Positions 1 through 5,646 of a stretch of 5,646 nt of DNA are shown one piece after another (position 1 is the stretch's first letter; each line of letters opens with the position of its first letter). The stretch comes from Candidatus Omnitrophota bacterium (GTDB taxonomy: Bacteria > Omnitrophota > Gorgyraeia > 2-02-FULL-51-18 > JAGOUK01). Location: assembly GCA_020058965.1 (NCBI GenBank), contig JAGVCY010000281.1, positions 1-5,646 on the forward strand, in the 5' to 3' direction. A program made the position numbers and the translations under genes. The notes beneath the pieces were generated by a model. That model worked only from the letters and a program-made list of their open reading frames with translations, did no database searches and was not told the DNA's origin.

Positions 1-934
1 CGTACGCATCCGAACGGTACACCTGGGGTCTGTCATTGAACACAACCGCATAGCGCGCTCCGACTTTGAGCGCTTCCTGGCTCATCTTGAGATGTGTTCC
101 CGCGGTCAGCCTAAAAGCCTCCGCCCATTTCGCGGCCTCATCGGCAAATCGTGGCGAACCCGCGATCGCGTACGCCCCCAGGTTTTCCTTCCAACTCGCG
201 ACATCATCCGCCTGCCTTGCGCGCCGATCGCGCCATTGGGTCGCCTCAAACGCGATCCATCGGTTTAAGCGCGATTGAGGAAACACCAGAAGTTTTTTAT
301 AAAAATCTAGCTTTTCATAAGACGCGGCGGGTGGACGGAGATTCACATGCTGGTATACCTCGAGCCCAGTTTTCCTGCGATAGTAATGCCAATCATCTCT
401 CAAATCATTTGAATCGGTAAAAAAATCCAGGATCAGGTCCGGTTGGTACTTCATGCCATAGTTCATGAGAAGTTCGTACTCCCGAATCGCCCCATTGCCC
501 GACCCGCCCAGTTTGATCACCTCAACTCGGCGGCCAGAACCGGCGATATCCGGATCACGGTTTATGGCGTCTTCGACCAAACGAACAAACCCTTGTTCCA
601 GCGGAACCTGAAGCGCTTCGACATAGGAGTCGCCGACCATCAGCACCCGGTAAACACCCGTCGGCTTATCCGTCGCGTGCTCGCGGTCAAATTGCGTGAT
701 CGAATTGGTCGTGATCGGCGTCGCGTATTCCAGCGCCTGTCCCATATTGCCGTGCCATTGCGTGCGGCTGTTCGGCAGGTACAGCAGGTTCACATTGCCA
801 TAAATCTCTTTCGTCACATAGCCGGGAGCCTCGTGCCCCATCAGCCGGAGCGCCGCTTCCGCCGCGCCGACCAACATCAGCGACACCAAACAAAACAAAG
901 CCCCATTAACCAAAAAGTGCTTAAGTTTAGACAT
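1..934 (-). CDS. SGNH/GDSL-family hydrolase, membrane-anchored, 3' part outside the window
   Basis: An open frame read from ATG at 934 to the left edge without a stop gives 311 visible residues, so the C-terminus is missing. Residues 7-25 form one hydrophobic segment after a short basic N-terminus (KLKH), read as a membrane anchor or uncleaved signal. SGNH blocks are visible in order. Block I is VLMVGDSYVEAL, with the nucleophile serine at S103 in G101-D102-S103. A block II-like glycine stretch KLGGSGNG lies at 141-148, and the block III-like TDSND at 173-177 carries N176. The block V Asp-x-x-His would lie beyond the edge and cannot be checked. Known members act as esterases or acyltransferases on lipids and polysaccharides; the substrate here is unknown. 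It is divergent from a family 39-type glycosyltransferase, which suggests extracytoplasmic glycan acyl-group editing. No Shine-Dalgarno sequence precedes the ATG, and a TATAAT box lies only 10 bases upstream. Family confidence is high, substrate confidence low. Confidence 0.86.
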   Translation of the reverse strand, partial: MSKLKHFLVNGALFCLVSLMLVGAAEAALRLMGHEAPGYVTKEIYGNVNLLYLPNSRTQWHGNMGQALEYATPITTNSITQFDREHATDKPTGVYRVLMVGDSYVEALQVPLEQGFVRLVEDAINRDPDIAGSGRRVEVIKLGGSGNGAIREYELLMNYGMKYQPDLILDFFTDSNDLRDDWHYYRRKTGLEVYQHVNLRPPAASYEKLDFYKKLLVFPQSRLNRWIAFEATQWRDRRARQADDVASWKENLGAYAIAGSPRFADEAAKWAEAFRLTAGTHLKMSQEALKVGARYAVVFNDRPQVYRSDAY

Positions 935-944
935 CAGTGCCGCT

Positions 945-950
945 ATTATA
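945..950 (-). promoter_or_regulatory. Predicted -10 box of the SGNH hydrolase gene
   Basis: The minus strand reads a perfect TATAAT here. The predicted transcription start is near 938, giving a 5' leader of only about 4 bases before the ATG at 934. No good -35 hexamer is seen: at 16-17 base spacing the minus strand reads TGGTTT or GTGGTT at about 967-973. The box lies inside the left copy of an 11-base repeat. Prediction from sequence only. Confidence 0.5.
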
Positions 951-975
951 CAATCCTTCCGTATGCAAACCACGC

Positions 976-981
976 TATAAT
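976..981 (+). promoter_or_regulatory. Predicted -10 box of the GT39-like gene, leaderless start
   Basis: A perfect TATAAT ends 6 bases before the ATG at 988. The usual distance from a -10 box to the transcription start would put the first transcribed base at or next to the A of that ATG, so the mRNA is predicted to be leaderless. This agrees with the absence of a Shine-Dalgarno sequence before 988. No convincing -35 hexamer is visible; at 17-base spacing the sequence is ATCCTT (953-958). Confidence 0.5.
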
Positions 982-987
982 ACGCCC

Positions 988-2571
988 ATGATCGAACTTT
1001 CTACGCCGCAGTTGGGATGGGCTCGACCTGCCGCTTTGGGTGTTCTCCTGCTCTATGCGGTTTTTGGCTGGTCCGGTCTAAGGCTGCAGTCCATCACCTA
1101 TGACGAGCCCGCTCATTGGCGGTACGGGATCCAGGTCCTCCGCGGCGACTCCACCCGATTTGATGACAGTAAAATGCCCGTGACCGCGCTCAATGCGGCC
1201 GGCATGACGCTCGCCCAAAAGCTTTTCCCGACCCAATTGAAGACCGGACTAGGCCTCCTCCAGGCGGCCCGAATTCCGACGCTCCTGGCGGCGTGCCTTT
1301 TGGGATGGATCGTTTTTTCCTGGGCCGGAGCCCTGTACGGGGCGGGGGCCGCGCTGACCGCTCTCGTATTTTTTGTCCTTGATCCGAATCTTCGCGCTCA
1401 TTCCCAATGGGTCACCACCGATCTTTATGCCGCGCTTGGCATCACGGCGGCACTGTACGCGTTTTGGAATTATCTCCGGCGACCCAACTCCCTTCAAGCC
1501 GTTTTGGCCGGCGCGCTACTTGGCGCGGCTCAGCTGGCCAAATTCACTTCGGTGTATCTCTATTTTTTATTACCCTTGATCGCAGTTGTTTATTTTTTTA
1601 CACACAAAACGGACCAACAAAATCGCCCAACCCCGTCGGCCATCAAGATCCTGGTCCATGCGCTTTTGATCACGGCGATAAGTCTGTCGGTCTTGGCGGC
1701 AGGCTATCTCGGCAATGGCTGGGGCACTGCGCTCAACGGATATGAATTCAAAAGCGCTTTGTTTTTATCCCTGCAGGATCACGCGGGGGTCCTCGCCCAA
1801 GTCCCGCTGCCCTTTCCCAAGCCGTTCATCGAGGGCCTGGACTGGGTGCGCTTCTACGAGCAGACCGCGTCCGGCCGCGGTCCGTCGTATTTGTGGGGAC
1901 AGGCGGCTCAGGGTTCGATCTCCAATTACTACGCCTGGGTTTTTGGGCTTAAGGTTCCGCTGGGAGCGCAGATCTTGTTTTTGTGGGCGCTCGTAAGCTG
2001 GGGGCTCCGTCAGCTGGGGCGACGAGGTCGGTCCAACGGCGCGGTTGTGCTCGTCCTTCCGATGATATTTTTTGCGGTGTACTTTAATTATATTTGCGAA
2101 GCGCAAATGGGGATCCGGATGATCCTGCCGATTTTTCCGCTGTTGTATATTTTGGCGGCTTCGGTCATGGCAAATTTGGCGGGCAGTAAGGCGAAGTTTG
2201 TTTGCGTGGGTGCGCTGGCCGGATGGGCCGCGCTTTCGTCCCTCTCCTCCCATCCTCACGAATTATCATACTTTAACGAACTGGCGGGCAAACCCAAGCG
2301 GTACTTTAGAATTCTTGCGGATTCCAACCTGGAGTGGGGTCAAAACACGCTTTTCATCAAGGAATATGCCAAAAAAAACCCCGGGCTTCAGATCGATCCG
2401 ATCCGCCCAAGACCCGGACGCGTCGCGATCTCCGCCAACTTTTTGACCGGGATTGTTCTGCCTGAACGCTTCGCCGCGACCCGCCGCATCCTCGCCCCGC
2501 TTGAGCCCGCAGGCTCCATCGCCAACGGCGCCTACTTGGTTTATGATTTGTCTTCCGGGGATCTTACTTAA
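988..2571 (+). CDS. Glycosyltransferase family 39-like GT-C membrane protein
   Basis: A 527-residue polytopic membrane protein with about 10-11 hydrophobic segments; the first is about residues 14-31. Enzymes of this class move a sugar from a polyprenyl-phosphate carrier to lipid, glycan or protein on the outer face of the cytoplasmic membrane. Visible family-type features are the acidic pair D39-E40 in ITYDEPAHW right after segment 1 (the usual place of the GT-C catalytic or metal site), the DPN...H..TTD region with D132, H138 and D145, GIRMILPIFP around R377-P381, and the C-terminal LADSNLEWGQ region with D445-Q452. The frame is open up to a GTG at 937, but ATG 988 is preferred: it gives a normal N-terminus, sits just behind a TATAAT box, and the 17 extra residues look non-native. 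It is divergent from the SGNH hydrolase, and its last 8 bases overlap the end of the convergent gene. Donor and acceptor are not known. Confidence 0.86.
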   Translation: MIELSTPQLGWARPAALGVLLLYAVFGWSGLRLQSITYDEPAHWRYGIQVLRGDSTRFDDSKMPVTALNAAGMTLAQKLFPTQLKTGLGLLQAARIPTLLAACLLGWIVFSWAGALYGAGAALTALVFFVLDPNLRAHSQWVTTDLYAALGITAALYAFWNYLRRPNSLQAVLAGALLGAAQLAKFTSVYLYFLLPLIAVVYFFTHKTDQQNRPTPSAIKILVHALLITAISLSVLAAGYLGNGWGTALNGYEFKSALFLSLQDHAGVLAQVPLPFPKPFIEGLDWVRFYEQTASGRGPSYLWGQAAQGSISNYYAWVFGLKVPLGAQILFLWALVSWGLRQLGRRGRSNGAVVLVLPMIFFAVYFNYICEAQMGIRMILPIFPLLYILAASVMANLAGSKAKFVCVGALAGWAALSSLSSHPHELSYFNELAGKPKRYFRILADSNLEWGQNTLFIKEYAKKNPGLQIDPIRPRPGRVAISANFLTGIVLPERFAATRRILAPLEPAGSIANGAYLVYDLSSGDLT

Positions 2572-4141
2572 GCTGACGGCTCATATACTCAATCCAGCGC
2601 GCCGCTGCAGGGCTCTCTAAGACACTTTCAAGGTCATACAACTTAATTTTGAGCGGAACAAGGCCTGGATAAAGATGGCGATTTGCGTTGGGGTGATCCC
2701 ATTCAGCCACCGGCGTCATTTGGTCCAGAAGGGGCTCAGACTCTCCCGAGTGATAAAAAACACCGTCAATATCGGATGTGATCAGGTAACGAACGAGTCC
2801 CTTTTGATAAGCGGCCTGAATGGCCGGCCAATTGTACAACCGCACCACACCCTTTGCGTTCACCGGCGCCGCCTTACTTCCAACCAGTATCGGAAGGCTG
2901 CCGGTCACAACTCCCGACTTAAAATCCTTATAGCGGTTGATCGGAAATCCGGTGATCACCCGGCGTCGGTCGATCCCCCGTTGATCAAGATATTGAATGA
3001 TCGGATCCACGCTAAAAGTTGCCTGTGTCACCGCCAAGCACTTTTCCACACCAAAAAAAGCATAAACCATCAAAACTCCCGCCAGGATCCATCGAAACGG
3101 CCTGGCGCCCGCCCGCCAGGAAGTTTCGATCGCGTAGGACACCAGCACCGTCACCGGCAGCGCCGACCATAATAATATTCTGGGAAAAAACGGCTGGATC
3201 CCAAGAGCGGCAAGCAGCGCCATCGCCGCTAATCCAAATATCAAAAACCCCGCGAACATTCTCGCCGGTCGGTCCCGCCGCATCAGCGACAGAATGGCTC
3301 CGGCAGCGACTCCAATCACCAGAACCCCGCTTCGGAACCACCCGCCCTCCTGTAGAGAAAAAGCAAATCCGCCAATGTAGCTTGCCTCGCGAAAGACATA
3401 AGACGGCCCCAGATGATAATAAGCACGCGTGCCGGTTCCGTATTCATAAATTGACGCGAAGTAGGTCATCGGCCTCAACTCGGAATGGATCGCAAACCAG
3501 GCCAGCAAATACGCTTCAAATGCGATATAAGTCAGTGCCGCTCCGGCGCCAAGCAGGAGCAAGGCGCCTAAGCTCGAAATCTTCGGCCGGCCCCATGCGC
3601 CGTTGGCATGCCCGATCAGCAGCATCGGAATGAGCAATCCAGCCAGAATAATTCCGCTGGCATTTACGATCACCAGCATGCCGCTCAACGCACCGGCCAA
3701 AAGGTACAGCCACCGTTTTCCCCGTTTGATCGCCTCCAAAAAAACAAGCAACGCCAAAGCAATAAAAAAGTAGTGCAGGGTCGTGTAATACAGGATCTTC
3801 GCGTAGGTGAGCGGAAAGTCATACAGAACAAAAAAAGCCGCCGCGATCCACGCCGCCGCCGGCGAAACCACCTTGTGCACGATCCTCACCGTCAATCCGA
3901 TACTCACCAAACCGATGACGGCCTGAAAATAGTAAGGTGCGTCCAACGATTGAAAAAAGTGCGTGAAGATTCGTGAAAAAAAGTAAAGGAGAGGTGTTAG
4001 AAGTTGAAAGTGATAGGCGCGATTTTCATCGGAGGAGGCTCCCAACGCCCCGGACAAATGAGCAAAATAGAAATAACAGGCTAATCCCGTAAGAACCAAT
4101 GCCAAAAGCAGCCGGGAAATAGCGAGAAATGTTCTTTTCAG
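2564..4141 (-). CDS. Polytopic membrane protein, probable GT-C-type glycosyltransferase, non-ATG start
   Basis: About 525 residues from a CTG at 4141; the conservative alternative is TTG at 4105 (513 residues). An in-frame stop at 4172-4174 bounds the frame, and no ATG or GTG lies between it and the first membrane segment. CTG is preferred because AAGGGA sits 4 bases before it and it gives MKRTF-LAISRLLLALVLTG, basic residues then a complete first membrane segment. It also puts the acidic pair of SSDEN at D38-E39, matching the D39-E40 of the neighbouring family 39 protein. About ten hydrophobic segments follow, then a soluble domain from about residue 377 to the end. I do not recognise a specific subfamily. 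A GT-C glycosyltransferase role is inferred from topology, the first-loop acidic pair and the neighbours; a non-catalytic membrane protein of the same fold is possible. It follows the CBS gene by 8 bases (or 44 with TTG), so it is probably cotranscribed. Confidence 0.72.
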   Translation of the reverse strand: MKRTFLAISRLLLALVLTGLACYFYFAHLSGALGASSDENRAYHFQLLTPLLYFFSRIFTHFFQSLDAPYYFQAVIGLVSIGLTVRIVHKVVSPAAAWIAAAFFVLYDFPLTYAKILYYTTLHYFFIALALLVFLEAIKRGKRWLYLLAGALSGMLVIVNASGIILAGLLIPMLLIGHANGAWGRPKISSLGALLLLGAGAALTYIAFEAYLLAWFAIHSELRPMTYFASIYEYGTGTRAYYHLGPSYVFREASYIGGFAFSLQEGGWFRSGVLVIGVAAGAILSLMRRDRPARMFAGFLIFGLAAMALLAALGIQPFFPRILLWSALPVTVLVSYAIETSWRAGARPFRWILAGVLMVYAFFGVEKCLAVTQATFSVDPIIQYLDQRGIDRRRVITGFPINRYKDFKSGVVTGSLPILVGSKAAPVNAKGVVRLYNWPAIQAAYQKGLVRYLITSDIDGVFYHSGESEPLLDQMTPVAEWDHPNANRHLYPGLVPLKIKLYDLESVLESPAAARWIEYMSRQLK

Positions 4142-4145
4142 AAGA

Positions 4146-4151
4146 TCCCTT
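4146..4151 (-). promoter_or_regulatory. Ribosome binding site supporting a CTG start
   Basis: The minus strand reads AAGGGA followed by TCTT and then CTG at 4141-4139. The site overlaps the TAA stop codon (4150-4152) of the upstream CBS gene, an arrangement typical of coupled translation. No comparable purine-rich site precedes the alternative TTG at 4105, where the upstream bases are pyrimidine-rich. Confidence 0.45.
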
Positions 4152-4674
4152 AACCGCGTTTGCTGAGGTACTTAAGAACATCCTTGATCGAAACGATGCT
4201 CATGGGGGTGCCGTCGGGATTCATGACGGGCACATGGCGGAACCCGCCCATCGCCATTTTGCTGATGACGACGGCGATCGGGTTTTCGGGGCGGACAAAT
4301 TCGGGGTTGGACGTCATCACCTCTGCGGCTTTGACCTTCGACAGATCTTTTTTCTTACCGGCGACTCGGGACAAGAGATCGCGCTGGCTGATGATGCCGA
4401 CCAACTTACGCTGTTTGAACACGAGAACGCAGTCTTTGTGTTCCTTTTTTAAAATCTCTACGATCTGAAGCACCGAGTCATCGCTGTCGCAAACCAGCAA
4501 GTCCTTGCCGGTCACGAGCTCCGAGATGGGCTCGGTAAGCATGACTTTTTGCATTTTTTCGCCGCGTTTGAGGCCGGGAATATTCTGTTGCATCAGCGAA
4601 TGGAAGCATTTCGGACAACGATCCGCGCCGAGGATGTAATCGGCTCCGCATGAAGGGCATTTTAAGTCGGACAT
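4150..4674 (-). CDS. Zinc-ribbon and tandem CBS domain protein
   Basis: A complete soluble protein of 174 residues. Residues 6-23 hold CPSCG and CPKC (C6, C9, C20, C23), a four-cysteine zinc-ribbon or rubredoxin-like knuckle. A CBS pair follows, about 48-108 and 117-172. Both CBS repeats keep the Ser-x-x-Asp motif that contacts nucleotide ribose: S96-D99 in GIISQRDLL and S162-D165 in SIVSIKDVL. RHVPV at 146-150 is also typical. CBS pairs of this kind bind AMP, ADP, ATP or similar ligands and regulate a partner. The ATG directly follows the TAA of the oxidoreductase beta-subunit gene with no spacer, and a partial ribosome site (GGTGA, 4680-4684) lies inside that gene, so translation is likely coupled. 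A role in adenylate-dependent control of the oxidoreductase is inference from this linkage. The cysteine knuckle could bind zinc or iron, and sequence alone does not decide. Confidence 0.9.
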   Translation of the reverse strand: MSDLKCPSCGADYILGADRCPKCFHSLMQQNIPGLKRGEKMQKVMLTEPISELVTGKDLLVCDSDDSVLQIVEILKKEHKDCVLVFKQRKLVGIISQRDLLSRVAGKKKDLSKVKAAEVMTSNPEFVRPENPIAVVISKMAMGGFRHVPVMNPDGTPMSIVSIKDVLKYLSKRG

Positions 4675-5646
4675 TTACTTCACCGTCCAGGTTTCGCTGC
4701 CGTACACGAGCTTCTTCAGGTCGCCCGGGCCTTTTTCGGCCATGATCTGCTTCATCTGCTGGTCCAAAAGGTCATCGTAAGTCGGCCGCTCAATGGAGCG
4801 GAACACGCCGAACGGCACGGGCTTTTCCGGATATTGCATCTGCGTCAGCAGGTAGGCGGCGGACGGATCGGCGTCCTTTTCGTTATGAATAAAAAGTTCC
4901 TGACCGGCGGCCTGGGCCTCGGCGATATTGACCACTTCGCTGTTCAGACGCTTGATGCGGATCGACTTTTCCTTCTGCTTGCCGAACACAAGGGGCTTGC
5001 CGTCCTCAAGGTAGATCATCCGGTCTTCACGGGTGTCCTTGCCCGTGGTCGGCGCGTGCGCCTTGTCGTTAAAAATGATGCAGTTTTGAAAAATTTCAAT
5101 GAACGACACTCCCTTGTGCAGCAGCGCCCGCTCAAAAGTCGTCTGCATATGCTTCGGATCGGTGTCGAGCGTGCGGGCCACAAAAGTCGCTTCTGAAGCG
5201 ATCGCCATGCACAGCGCGTTGATCGGATGCTCGATCGAACCGTAGGGGCTGGACTTGGTGACCTTGCCCATCTCGGAAGTCGGCGAGTACTGACCCTTGG
5301 TCAGTCCGTAAATCTGATTGTTCACGAGGCAAATATTGATGTCCACATTGCGGCGCAGCGCGTGGATCAGATGATTGCCGCCGATCGAAAGGCCGTCGCC
5401 GTCGCCGGTGATGACCCAGACCTTGAGCTTGGGGTTGGCGCATTTGACACCGGTCGCGACGGTGAGCGCGCGGCCATGGATCGTGTGAAAGCCGTATGTA
5501 TTCATGTAATAAGGAAAGCGGCTGGAGCAGCCGATGCCGGAGACGAACACATATTCCTCGCGCGGCACATTGAAGCGCGCGAGCGTCCGCTGCATCATGG
5601 CCAGGATGGAATAGTCGCCGCAGCCGGGGCACCAGCGCACATCGGC
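4675..5646 (-). CDS. korB: 2-oxoacid:ferredoxin oxidoreductase beta subunit (probably 2-oxoglutarate), 5' end outside the window
   Basis: 323 residues are visible and the frame is open to the right edge. The visible sequence begins A-D-V-R-WCPGCGDY, so the GTG at 5640 is an internal valine and the true start lies outside. The beta subunit carries thiamine diphosphate and a 4Fe-4S cluster, and with the alpha subunit oxidatively decarboxylates a 2-oxoacid with CoA, or runs in reverse to fix CO2, exchanging electrons with ferredoxin. In visible numbering, cluster-type cysteines are C6 and C9 (WCPGCGD), C40 (GIGCSS) and C189 (IFQNCIIFN). The TPP/Mg motif runs from GDGDG at 81-85 to NN at 109-110, followed by IYGLTKGQYSPTS. 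The C-terminal region PVPFGVFRSIERPTYDDLL is typical of the KorB-type beta subunit. A 2-oxoglutarate substrate is the best guess; pyruvate or a broad 2-oxoacid specificity remains possible. The alpha subunit gene would be expected just beyond the right edge. The stop abuts the ATG of the CBS gene. Confidence 0.92.
   Translation of the reverse strand, partial: ADVRWCPGCGDYSILAMMQRTLARFNVPREEYVFVSGIGCSSRFPYYMNTYGFHTIHGRALTVATGVKCANPKLKVWVITGDGDGLSIGGNHLIHALRRNVDINICLVNNQIYGLTKGQYSPTSEMGKVTKSSPYGSIEHPINALCMAIASEATFVARTLDTDPKHMQTTFERALLHKGVSFIEIFQNCIIFNDKAHAPTTGKDTREDRMIYLEDGKPLVFGKQKEKSIRIKRLNSEVVNIAEAQAAGQELFIHNEKDADPSAAYLLTQMQYPEKPVPFGVFRSIERPTYDDLLDQQMKQIMAEKGPGDLKKLVYGSETWTVK
4680..4684 (-). 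promoter_or_regulatory. Partial ribosome binding site of the CBS gene
   Basis: The minus strand reads GGTGA, 5 bases before the ATG at 4674 and within the last codons of the oxidoreductase beta-subunit gene. It is a partial match to the anti-Shine-Dalgarno sequence and fits coupled translation across the directly abutting stop and start codons. Confidence 0.45.

Larger units (their letters stand above)
941..983. repeat. Pair of 11-base near-perfect direct repeats in a divergent promoter region
   Basis: CGCTATTATAC at 941-951 and CGCTATAATAC at 973-983 differ at one base. Their starts are 32 bases apart, close to three helical turns, so they would face the same side of the DNA. The core TATWATA of each is palindromic, so each copy carries a TATAAT on one strand and TATTAT on the other. 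The perfect TATAAT boxes point outward, one to each flanking gene. They may simply be two promoters of similar sequence, or also binding sites for a shared regulator. Confidence 0.55.

Noticed and set aside
937..987. GTG at 937 as the start of the GT39-like gene
   Set aside because: The added 17 residues show no family features, no ribosome site precedes 937, and the TATAAT box at 976-981 would then lie inside the gene.
443..991. Plus-strand open frame of 182 codons
   Set aside because: It lies antisense to the SGNH hydrolase frame, which carries clear GDS and SND motifs. Its own translation is Arg/His/Gln-rich with no domain, typical of a shadow frame.
1765..2259. Minus-strand open frame of 164 codons
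   Set aside because: It is antisense to the GT39-like gene within its conserved region; the translation is Arg-rich and has no recognisable domain.
2540..2600. Possible bidirectional terminator between the convergent genes
   Set aside because: The short ACTTAAG-type symmetry around 2566 has no GC-rich stem and no T-run on either strand.
3019..3633. Plus-strand open frame of 204 codons
   Set aside because: It is antisense to the membrane protein at 2564-4141. The translation is rich in Pro, Arg and Ser without motifs, while the minus frame has long hydrophobic segments.
4129..4468. Two overlapping plus-strand frames of about 100 codons
   Set aside because: Both are antisense to the CBS gene, whose two nucleotide motifs and RHVPV are clearly encoded on the minus strand.
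5132..5632. Minus-strand open frame of 166 codons
   Set aside because: Same-strand, different-frame shadow of the oxidoreductase beta subunit, which keeps its TPP and cysteine motifs across this whole stretch.
1..5646. tRNA or rRNA genes, CRISPR array, insertion sequence or phage features
   Set aside because: None seen. Almost all bases fall in five long coding frames; the largest gene-free gap is 53 bases (935-987).

Overview
The window (5,646 bases, roughly 50-55% G+C by eye) is densely coding bacterial chromosome with five protein genes, two of them cut by the window edges. No RNA gene, insertion sequence, CRISPR array or phage gene is visible. The oxygen-sensitive type of 2-oxoacid:ferredoxin oxidoreductase at the right end suggests an anaerobic or microaerophilic bacterium. 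The mix of envelope glycosyltransferases and an SGNH hydrolase would fit an uncultured Gram-negative-type lineage, but the window does not fix a phylum. Any name (for example an Omnitrophota-like lineage) would be a guess.

Left block (1-2571), envelope glycan genes in divergent orientation. On the minus strand, an SGNH/GDSL-type hydrolase with an N-terminal membrane anchor (start 934) runs off the left edge. On the plus strand, a GT-C fold, glycosyltransferase family 39-like polytopic membrane protein occupies 988-2571. They share a 53-base intergenic region that holds two outward-facing perfect TATAAT boxes, each inside one copy of an 11-base near-perfect direct repeat spaced 32 bases apart. 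Both start codons lie so close to their predicted -10 boxes that the mRNAs should be leaderless or nearly so, and neither start has a Shine-Dalgarno sequence.

Right block (2564-5646), a minus-strand gene string. It reads from right to left: the TPP-binding beta subunit of a 2-oxoacid (probably 2-oxoglutarate):ferredoxin oxidoreductase, 5' end outside the window; a small zinc-ribbon plus tandem-CBS protein whose ATG directly abuts the upstream stop; and a second GT-C-like polytopic membrane protein that starts at most 44 bases after the CBS gene. The last gene has no ATG or GTG near its 5' end and appears to start at a CTG preceded by an AAGGGA ribosome site, or at a TTG further in. Its 3' end overlaps the convergent family 39 gene by 8 bases, leaving no room for an intergenic terminator.

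How they work together: the oxidoreductase and CBS genes look translationally linked, which suggests that the CBS protein, with both nucleotide-binding motifs intact, senses adenylate charge for the enzyme or its redox partner. The SGNH hydrolase and the two GT-C proteins look like a surface glycan or glycolipid decoration set using polyprenyl-linked sugars. That functional assignment is inference from family and context.
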